Source of the DNA: Bacillota bacterium | GTDB lineage: Bacteria; Bacillota; Clostridia; Acetivibrionales; JAMNXU01 | Assembly (NCBI GenBank): GCA_023623175.1 | Contig: JAMNXU010000021.1 | Span: 70,912-134,911, forward strand | Reading direction: 5' to 3' | DNA: 64,000 nucleotides | In this document: in pieces, positions 17,125-23,787 of the stretch | How positions within the stretch are numbered: position 1 is the first letter of the stretch | Layout: every line of letters begins with the position of its first letter | Position numbers and translations under genes: made by a program | The notes under the pieces: model-generated | The model's input: only the letters and a program-made list of their open reading frames with translations | What the model was told of the DNA's origin: nothing | Database searches by the model: none

Positions 17125-18333
17125 TCAGTCCTCAATTATCCACTTGTCATGAGTCTCCCTGGCGCAGCCTTTAAACTCGTTGCCTGCCATGTAAATATCA
17201 TGGACCTCTGATTCCATGACCACGCCTATGGGTTTTGCATCCTCATAAAAATTCTCATATATGATTTTATTGTTTATGAGCCTTACATTGTTGGTGCTTC
17301 CCCTCATGCGTATGCCCGCAAAACCGTAGGCCGTGCCGGGACGCCCGTTATTCTTGATAATGCAGTTTTCAACCACGTTGAAGTTGGCACCCATGGGATC
17401 GGGCTCATTCCTGAAAAACAACCCGTAGTACACGTTATTGGAAAACTCGCTGTTTCTTATGATATTATGGGTGTCCTTGTGCCCGATGGACAATCCGCTC
17501 ATATGGTTCTCCGCGGCAATGCAGTTTTCCACGATGCTGTCAGTTACCCTCCAGCAGAAGAAAAATCCGTCCTTTTTATTGCGCAATGCCTTGCATCCGC
17601 TCAGCACGGTAAACGAGGTGCCGCTTCCGGGATGGAAACCCAGTCCCTCGTTATCAGAGCATTCGCAGTTTATGACCATAATGTTGCGGCAGTTCTGGTA
17701 ACTGATGCCGTCGCCGTTATAATTGCGCACCGTGCAGTTTTCTATCGTCATGTCGCTGCAGCCGAAGAAATAAATACCTCCGTTGCGGCATCCGTCGGCA
17801 TAGCTGTTCTCTTCCTTGTTGCCGTCGATTATGATGTCCCTTATCGTAACATTCGAGCAGTCGTATGCGCTGATCACGGGAAAATTAGTAGCGGCAACGG
17901 GATTGTCCTTCAAAAGCTTCGTGTAATACATTTCCCTGTCAAGGTAAAGAATATTGCCGTCCTTTGCCGTGATCACCGCGACGGTGTCATTGAAACCGTT
18001 GGGCCGGTCAGGGAATTTTATTATAATCGTCTGCCCCGGCTCAAACAAATCGGGATCCTTTACGACTACCTTTCTTTCATGCAAATCTGCATCTGCAAGC
18101 AGGGGACTCTGTATCTCCCTGCCTTTTCTCAAAACGGTCTTCCCCGGCGTTCCCTCAAGGGTTACATTGGAACGCATATGTATGGCGCTGTCAATATTAT
18201 AAACGCCTTCATCCAGTTTTACCGTGCCGCCCCCGATGTAGGAAAGGTAATCAATGGCAGCCTGGATGACGAAATTTGTATTGCCTGTGAGGTCTCCAGA
18301 AACGGGACCGACTCTTAATGTTTTCCTGTTCAT
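17125..18333 (-). CDS. right-handed parallel beta-helix protein, pectate-lyase-like
   Basis: The 402-residue protein opens with a pattern typical of pectin-lyase-fold enzymes (GGGTVKLDEGVYNID, residues about 34-48). It continues with repeated PbH1-type coils, for example 'IENCTVRNYNGDGISY', 'VINCECSDNEGLGFH' and 'VENCIAAENHMSGLSI'. This fold is used by polysaccharide lyases, GH28-type hydrolases and sugar epimerases. No signal peptide is visible, so it is probably cytoplasmic and acts on imported oligosaccharides. The ATG follows AGGGAGGCAAA. It starts the second half of the cassette, after the inverted-repeat element. Catalytic residues were not assigned. Confidence 0.8.
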   Translation of the reverse strand: MNRKTLRVGPVSGDLTGNTNFVIQAAIDYLSYIGGGTVKLDEGVYNIDSAIHMRSNVTLEGTPGKTVLRKGREIQSPLLADADLHERKVVVKDPDLFEPGQTIIIKFPDRPNGFNDTVAVITAKDGNILYLDREMYYTKLLKDNPVAATNFPVISAYDCSNVTIRDIIIDGNKEENSYADGCRNGGIYFFGCSDMTIENCTVRNYNGDGISYQNCRNIMVINCECSDNEGLGFHPGSGTSFTVLSGCKALRNKKDGFFFCWRVTDSIVENCIAAENHMSGLSIGHKDTHNIIRNSEFSNNVYYGLFFRNEPDPMGANFNVVENCIIKNNGRPGTAYGFAGIRMRGSTNNVRLINNKIIYENFYEDAKPIGVVMESEVHDIYMAGNEFKGCARETHDKWIIED

Positions 18334-18410
18334 TTTGCCTCCCTGGGTATATAAATATAATCGTTACAATAGCTTCGCACAAAATTAGGTTTTTTAATAT
18401 ATTATTTCAA

Positions 18411-18534
18411 AGCGATTTTACTGCAAAAACGAGTTTTCTTTAAGATGAGTCGTCAAATCAGCCGTCGAGCCGCAGCGTCGAAAACTATAACTCAACGCAT
18501 CTTTGGCAAATCGAATTTTTGCAGTAAAATCGCT
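18411..18534. repeat. 124-base intergenic element with long terminal inverted repeats
   Basis: The ends AGCGATTTTACTGCAAAAA (18411-18429) and its complement (18516-18534) form a 19-base perfect inverted repeat. Internal complementarity (AGTTTTC/GAAAACT) extends the stem. Each arm is also related to a single unit at 47195-47262, so this is an inverted pair of a family repeat. It lies between two genes of the DUF4091 cassette, just downstream of the copy B small gene. It looks like a MITE or REP-type pair. No coding frame is present and no target-site duplication was identified. Confidence 0.75.
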
Positions 18535-18558
18535 AAGACTACAATGCATTCCTGTGTC

Positions 18559-19020
18559 CTAAATATCCTTCCTGTACCCCCGTCCCACGAGCAGCTCAAG
18601 CACCGCGACAATGGCATTGTCCGAGTTCCTCACCGCATAATAATGGGAACTGCATGTATCGCTTCTTTTTTTGACACAGCTTTCTCCCGTTTTAAACACG
18701 CGATCCATTTCAGGATTCACGAGCGTTATCTCCCATCCTTCCTCGGGAAAAGCGTTGCCGCAGATAATCGGCACTGCCAGCTGATCATTGTCGGGGCGCA
18801 GTTGCCACAAAACTGCGGTTATGTCCAAATCGGGGTTGATTCGTTCTGTTTTCGTAAGAGCGCTTTTCAGTTCATAAAATTGCTCGTGGTTGTATGTCAC
18901 ATCGTCGTAATCAAGGCTCAGTTTGTCCAGCATGACGTTTTCGACAAGGTCTCCGTCGAGATACATGAGCCCTATCCGAGCAATGTTGTCAATATCCAGG
19001 ACCCTGGGGGCCTTATTCAT
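18559..19020 (-). CDS. small conserved partner of DUF4091 protein, copy B
   Basis: This encodes 153 residues, a paralogue of the protein at 13898-14329 with more than half of the aligned residues identical by eye. Conserved positions include the N-terminal VLDIDN.ARIGLMY.DGD block, SLDYDDV, ERINPDLDI, VLWQLRPDN and SHYYAVR. It carries four cysteines that copy A lacks, including two in the 'ESCVKKRSDTCSS' stretch. The ATG at 19020 follows GGAGGAGAGGCATT. It starts 52 bases after the DUF4091 copy B stop, so coupling is looser than in copy A. No family or function is recognised, and a PAS-like fold is only a possibility. Confidence 0.75.
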   Translation of the reverse strand: MNKAPRVLDIDNIARIGLMYLDGDLVENVMLDKLSLDYDDVTYNHEQFYELKSALTKTERINPDLDITAVLWQLRPDNDQLAVPIICGNAFPEEGWEITLVNPEMDRVFKTGESCVKKRSDTCSSHYYAVRNSDNAIVAVLELLVGRGYRKDI

Positions 19021-19072
19021 AATGCCTCTCCTCCTTAATTCACGGCAAATTGTCTTCAGGTATGCCCTGCTG

Positions 19073-20839
19073 TTAACGGCCTGATGTTATGATTTTCAGC
19101 GTCTCCGTCTTCATCCTTTCCGCAAGCGCGGGGGATTCCTTCGGCTTGCGATATCCTGCCGTCGCGTCCGAGAGCTTCTGGTTGGTCCAGGTGTGCGGAG
19201 GCGTGTTAAGCAGCTCCGGTTTTTCCCTCCACCAGAACTTTTCATCGGCGTTATAGAATCTGTTTATCATATCCTTGATTTCGTCCAGCATCCAGGTTCC
19301 TTTCGTCATCTTCATCATGTCAGCCATCTGGACATAATTTCTCAGGGCCTTGAGCCTGATGGACGGTATAGGAAGGTTGTACCCGAAATAGCTGCCGGGA
19401 TACCAGTAAATCGTGTTACCGTTCCCATAGGGAGTCTCAAGGGGATCCTGGGTGCCAAAGCCCGTCGAATTCCAGAGTGTGAAACCGTCTATATCAAGCA
19501 TGACCGCCCTAACGGGCCAGAAGAACAGGGATTGCAGGTTCTCTGCCATGCCGCGCGGTATACCGCCGTAAATAAACACGATATTGTTGCGCTCCTGCAT
19601 CATCCTCGGCCCCTCGGGGAACCATGAGAATATCGATCCTCCCACAACCCACATGTTGCAGATATCAATGTACTTGTCATGGAGATGCAGCCCGTAGGAC
19701 CAGCTTGAATCCGTCCTGAAAATGAACTTCGCTTTCGTTTCCTCAAATATATCGCGGACATATTCGTGGAATATTTCAAAAATCACGGCGTCTTCCTGGA
19801 AACGTGTTTCATCCCCGTCAAACGGGAAATACCTGTAACGCTTCTTGTGGTTGAAGAACAGCTCCATGTAGGTGTTTGTCCATCCCTTTTCCTCGAAATG
19901 CCGCGTAAATTCCTTCATTATCCTGCGGAACTCGGTCCTGTACCCTTTCTTGCCCCATTTCACATAGTCAGCAGGCCAGCAGAAATTAAAGGGCAGGTAC
20001 ATGAACTGCACGGGAGCGCTGCCACGTTTGCAGCCCTTAAATGCCGAACCGTCAAGAAGCGGACCGAAATGCCTGTCATAGATATCCCATGACTTGACCC
20101 TTATATCCAGGCCTTCGCCTTCAAGCTCGGGAGCATAGGATTCCACCACCGCGCCCGAGTGCTTATAGGGCAAGTGATGGAATACGCAGCGGTGCTCGTA
20201 GGCCAGCCTGTAAAATTCCCTTTCCACCTCAAAATAGGATCCATCGGTGTAGCGATTGGGATTTTGGGCAAGATGCGGAAAAACGTGGGATATGCTGTCG
20301 GCATAAGCGTTAAGATCAGCAAACACCTTGCTTTCGCTGCAAAGAGCGATATCATGAACCTTGACCCTTACTTCGAACTCTTTGCTGAAATTATCGGCCG
20401 AAACGCGAAGTTTGCCGGTGTAATCCCCTGCCGGGGCATCTTCCGGGATGTAGAGATCTATCCAAAGCGCGCCGGCTTTCTGGTCTTTAAGATATTTTTC
20501 ATCAAGGGGTATCCTGAATTTAAAATCAGTTTTATCATACGGGATCAGCGCATCGGGAATGTATTTGCCGTTGATCTTGTGAAACCATTCGATATAAACC
20601 TCGTAGGCCGAATTTGAAATGCTTCCGGGGCCGGACAGATCGGACAAGTCAATTTTAAAATTGTCCACCTTTTCGCCCGCGGAATCAATAACCACCTGGA
20701 ATGAAACATATTCATTTTTCGCGCCGACCAGCCCGATAACGCTGTCATATTTTATACAGTCCTGGCTGTATTCTTCTTCCACAACGCGGCCGCAAAGCCC
20801 GTCAATCCTGAAATAGTCCTTGATAAGATAGATATCCAA
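19073..20839 (-). CDS. DUF4091 (GH123-like) glycoside hydrolase, copy B
   Basis: This 588-residue protein is a close, full-length paralogue of the 589-residue protein at 14326-16095. It keeps the same N-terminal beta-sandwich, the GDET motif near residue 343, the aromatic FFNHKKRYRYFPF stretch and the C-terminal 'HTWTN..LSDA.AGYR.P.ESPA' block. It starts at TTG (20839) after GGAGGAGTTGTT. It is the first gene of the cassette and lies behind a good sigma-A promoter about 125 bases upstream. No signal peptide is present. The two copies probably act on related but different sugar structures, or as subunits of one enzyme (inference). Confidence 0.8.
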   Translation of the reverse strand: MDIYLIKDYFRIDGLCGRVVEEEYSQDCIKYDSVIGLVGAKNEYVSFQVVIDSAGEKVDNFKIDLSDLSGPGSISNSAYEVYIEWFHKINGKYIPDALIPYDKTDFKFRIPLDEKYLKDQKAGALWIDLYIPEDAPAGDYTGKLRVSADNFSKEFEVRVKVHDIALCSESKVFADLNAYADSISHVFPHLAQNPNRYTDGSYFEVEREFYRLAYEHRCVFHHLPYKHSGAVVESYAPELEGEGLDIRVKSWDIYDRHFGPLLDGSAFKGCKRGSAPVQFMYLPFNFCWPADYVKWGKKGYRTEFRRIMKEFTRHFEEKGWTNTYMELFFNHKKRYRYFPFDGDETRFQEDAVIFEIFHEYVRDIFEETKAKFIFRTDSSWSYGLHLHDKYIDICNMWVVGGSIFSWFPEGPRMMQERNNIVFIYGGIPRGMAENLQSLFFWPVRAVMLDIDGFTLWNSTGFGTQDPLETPYGNGNTIYWYPGSYFGYNLPIPSIRLKALRNYVQMADMMKMTKGTWMLDEIKDMINRFYNADEKFWWREKPELLNTPPHTWTNQKLSDATAGYRKPKESPALAERMKTETLKIITSGR

Positions 20840-20913
20840 AACAACTCCTCCTTTACCGTTATGCAGCTTTTCACCGATCCTGCACCCATATTTTGCTCAA
20901 TCATCAGTTAATG

Positions 20914-20993
20914 TACCATGATTTTTGCAAAATTCCATACAAATTACATGGTTCGCTTATTTTAATAATACTTTCTGATAAAGTCCTTGTCAC
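20914..20993 (-). promoter_or_regulatory. sigma-A promoter and inverted repeat upstream of the DUF4091 cassette
   Basis: On the minus strand, GTGACA (20988-20993) and TATTAT (20965-20970) are separated by exactly 17 bases; each matches consensus at five of six positions. Just downstream of the expected start lie inverted arms ACCATGTAATTT-like (20941-20953) and ATCATGGT-like (20914-20924), about 17 bases apart. These could be a repressor operator or an mRNA hairpin. No regulator gene is encoded nearby. The leader to the TTG start is about 118 bases. Confidence 0.55.
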
Positions 20994-21035
20994 TGCTTAT
21001 TTTACGATGCACTTGTCGCAACATGTTTTATATAA

Positions 21036-21060
21036 ATAAAAAAGGCCTCTCAGAGGCCTT
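21036..21060 (-). terminator. terminator overlapping the stop codon of the second ABC gene
   Basis: On the minus strand the palindrome AAGGCCTCT-G-AGAGGCCTT (21042-21060) is followed by TTTTATTTATA. The stop codon of the ABC gene (21050-21052) lies inside the hairpin, so the last codons form the stem. Confidence 0.8.
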
Positions 21061-23251
21061 CTGCTTCTTTCAGTTTTGTCATCTGGCGCTGCGCCATCAC
21101 GAGCCTGTAGTATATTCCCTTTTTCCTGAGCAGTTCGTCATGGCTTCCCACTTCTGCTATTTTACCCTTCTCGATTACCACGAGCCTGTCCGCATTCTTT
21201 AGCGTGGAGAGCCTGTGGGCGATTGCAAAAGTCGTCCTGTTCTTTGTGAGCCTTCCCAACGCCTCCTGTATCTGCTGTTCCACTTCGGTGTCGAGCGAAG
21301 CGGTGGCCTCGTCGAGTATCAAAATCCGCGGGTTGTGCAGTATTGCCCGGGCAATGGCTATGCGTTGCCGTTCGCCTCCCGACAGCGTGTGCCCGTTTTC
21401 ACCCACCTTTGTATCATACCCGTCGGGGAACTTGATAATAAAATCATGGGCATTGGCGATTTTGGCGGCCACGATAACCTCCTCGAGGGTTGCGTCGGGT
21501 TTCGAATAACGAATATTTTCAAGTATGGTTCCCGAAAACAGGAAGGTTTCCTGCAACACCACGCCTATTTGCGACCTGAGGTCCTGCTGGGCAATATCCC
21601 TGATATCAATGCCGTCGATGAGTATCTGTCCTTCGTCCACATCATAAAGTCTCATTATAAGATTTATCAGCGTGGACTTGCCGGCGCCCGAATGTCCCAC
21701 AAGGCCGATCATTTCGCCGGGTTTAACGTCGAGGTTTACATCCCGGAGCACGGGCTCATGGGACTGGTATCCGAACGTGACGTTCCTGAACTCAACATGC
21801 CCCTTAATTTTGTGGCGCACCGCGTTTTTATGGTCCCTGACATCGGGTTCCTCGTCTATGATTTCGAAAATTCTTTCAGCCGATGTCATGGCTTCCGCGA
21901 ACCATCTCGGTATGAATGTGAGCAGGTTCAGCGGGCCGTAAAGCATCTGGGTGTAGGATACGAACTGCACGAGTTCGCCCAGCTGCATGTATCTTCCCAG
22001 CACGAGCCTGCTGCCGTAAAACATTACGAGGTACTGGCCTGCGCCCATGAGGAAATTAAGAGCCGGAAAAAGGGTATTCCAGGCTTTTTCATTCCTCTTG
22101 GTGATATCGGCCAGCGCCCTGCTTGCGTTTTTAAAACGGGCTATCTCCTTTTCCTCCTGCCCGAAGGATTTTACAACGCGGATCCCGCTCAGTATGTCCT
22201 GCAGCACGGAATAAGCCTTGTCCCAGGCTTTCCACTGGCCGTGGTACATCAGCCTTATTTTCTTCCATATAAGCCTGTGAAGCGTCGCCACAACGGGGAT
22301 GGGCACGAGTATCAGCAGCGCAAGGCGCCAGTTGCTCATGAACAGCAGCGTGCAGGTTCCAACAAATATAAATAGATAGTTGATCGTGGATATCATCTGG
22401 TTCTGGAAGAAATTCTTTATCCTGTCGGTATCGCCTGTCACCCTGCTCATAAGGTCGCCGGTTTTTCTCTTATTGTGGAAGTTCAGCGACAACAGCTGGA
22501 TCTTTGTATAAACCGTCGCCCTCAGGTCCATCGACAGCTTTCCGCCGAGACTTGTCATCAGCCTGCCCCTTATTATAACCAGCGCCGTTATCAGCAGTTG
22601 GCACAGCGTGATAAGCGCAATAATCAGGAGAAATCCCTTAAGGTCTTTCTTCATAGGCATCAGGTAATCGTCGATCATGATCCTGTTGAGATACGGGACG
22701 AGCATCTGCAGTCCCGTAATGAGCCAGAACATAAGGATCGCGGCAACGAAAACAAGCCGGTACGGTTTGATGAAGCTCAGCAGCTTACGGGCAACCGCAG
22801 CCTTGTTTATGCACGAGGGACAGACCCTTGTGCCCTGTGGCAGAATGCGGTTGCAGTTCGGACACACTCCTTCGTCAGAAGTACTTTTGACCGTCACGGG
22901 CAAATCCCTGGACAGGTCGGAGAGTATGCGCGCAATATATGCGTACCTCGGCACGTGCTTCATCGTATAGCGCGCAAGTATCATGAACTCCCCGTTGATT
23001 TTCGCCTCAAGGATCCCGTTTCCGACCATGCTTACGGATTTGTAATCGGTGCCTTCGCGTATGTTTATGTCATGGGTTACGCTGCCGTTCTCCATGAACA
23101 GCGCCCTTGTCGCGGTTATCGCCACCCAGCCGTCCGTCAGTTTGCCTTCGGAGTTTAAGTCAAACGGCGTGCAATATATGATGCGGTCCTGTTTAAGCCT
23201 TTCGGCCGCTATTTTACTCTCCCTTTCCGGAAGGTCGAATAATAATTTCAT
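21050..23251 (-). CDS. ABC exporter with N-terminal sensor-like domain and zinc ribbon (second of pair)
   Basis: The 733-residue protein has four parts. Residues 1-130 form a beta-rich domain containing 'DGWVAITATRALF', similar in style to bacterial PH/GRAM-like modules. Next is a CPNC...CPSC zinc ribbon (about 135-155), then six membrane helices (about 165-440), then an ABC ATPase with GHSGAGKS (about 520), LSGGERQR and ILILDEATASLD. It is a half-transporter of the exporter type and probably pairs with the protein at 23787-26084. It follows the DUF1854 gene by 11 bases, and its ATG has AAGGTGG upstream. NCBI-style names link this family to cyanophycin metabolism in other bacteria; the substrate here is unknown. 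Confidence 0.85.
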   Translation of the reverse strand: MKLLFDLPERESKIAAERLKQDRIIYCTPFDLNSEGKLTDGWVAITATRALFMENGSVTHDINIREGTDYKSVSMVGNGILEAKINGEFMILARYTMKHVPRYAYIARILSDLSRDLPVTVKSTSDEGVCPNCNRILPQGTRVCPSCINKAAVARKLLSFIKPYRLVFVAAILMFWLITGLQMLVPYLNRIMIDDYLMPMKKDLKGFLLIIALITLCQLLITALVIIRGRLMTSLGGKLSMDLRATVYTKIQLLSLNFHNKRKTGDLMSRVTGDTDRIKNFFQNQMISTINYLFIFVGTCTLLFMSNWRLALLILVPIPVVATLHRLIWKKIRLMYHGQWKAWDKAYSVLQDILSGIRVVKSFGQEEKEIARFKNASRALADITKRNEKAWNTLFPALNFLMGAGQYLVMFYGSRLVLGRYMQLGELVQFVSYTQMLYGPLNLLTFIPRWFAEAMTSAERIFEIIDEEPDVRDHKNAVRHKIKGHVEFRNVTFGYQSHEPVLRDVNLDVKPGEMIGLVGHSGAGKSTLINLIMRLYDVDEGQILIDGIDIRDIAQQDLRSQIGVVLQETFLFSGTILENIRYSKPDATLEEVIVAAKIANAHDFIIKFPDGYDTKVGENGHTLSGGERQRIAIARAILHNPRILILDEATASLDTEVEQQIQEALGRLTKNRTTFAIAHRLSTLKNADRLVVIEKGKIAEVGSHDELLRKKGIYYRLVMAQRQMTKLKEAEGL

Positions 23252-23262
23252 GTTATACCACC

Positions 23263-23787
23263 TTACAGTAGAATCTCGAGTTTTTTCCTGCTCTTCTCAT
23301 CCAGTTCCCTGAAATCCGGTATTTCAAACCTGTTGCCGTCCACGTCCACGACAAGAATCCTCACGTCGGTTATAAATATAAAGCTGCTGCTTCCGCTCCT
23401 GGCCGTAAACCTGCAGTGCCCCGCGTCGGTCTGGACATCCCAGTAGGTGTACCCGAATTCTTCCTTGAGGGAGTATATCTTTGTAATGACGGGAGCGAAA
23501 TACCTCCTGTTCATTTCCTCTTCCAAAAGCTTTATGACTTCCCTTGGGAAATCGTAGAGGGACCTGATGATCCCGATTTCATTTCCCTCGGGATCCCTAA
23601 CCGATATAAACTCATTCGTCTGGGTGAACGGAAATGCCCTGTGCAGGTTGACCCTCGGATATTCCCTGCCGTCTTCCGTCACAAGCGAAAGAAATCCTCC
23701 GGGCGTCCTTGAAAATTTTGATTTTTCCGGATCGAGATATGTAACCGTAGTAAATTCCAAAAGCTGCTTTTGACTGCTGTCGCCCAT
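23263..23787 (-). CDS. DUF1854 family protein
   Basis: This 174-residue soluble protein carries the DUF1854 signature. Features are 'NLHRAFPFTQTNEFISVRD' with a following GNEIGII, then 'NRRYFAPVITKIYSLKEEFG', a WDVQTDAG strand, and a C-terminal 'VDGNRFEIPDFRELDEKS' block. DUF1854 genes are typically found with an ABC transporter and, in many proteobacteria, with cyanophycin synthetase paralogues; no biochemical role is established. Its ATG overlaps the TAA of the upstream ABC gene (TAATG) and it ends 11 bases before the second ABC gene. All three are therefore translated as a unit, and it is probably a cytoplasmic partner of the heterodimeric transporter. Confidence 0.85.
   Translation of the reverse strand: MGDSSQKQLLEFTTVTYLDPEKSKFSRTPGGFLSLVTEDGREYPRVNLHRAFPFTQTNEFISVRDPEGNEIGIIRSLYDFPREVIKLLEEEMNRRYFAPVITKIYSLKEEFGYTYWDVQTDAGHCRFTARSGSSSFIFITDVRILVVDVDGNRFEIPDFRELDEKSRKKLEILL

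Noticed and set aside
16094-17152. 352-residue plus-strand frame opposite the oxidoreductase gene
   Set aside because: It mirrors a clear Gfo/Idh/MocA gene; composition and lack of a ribosome binding site mark it as an antisense shadow.
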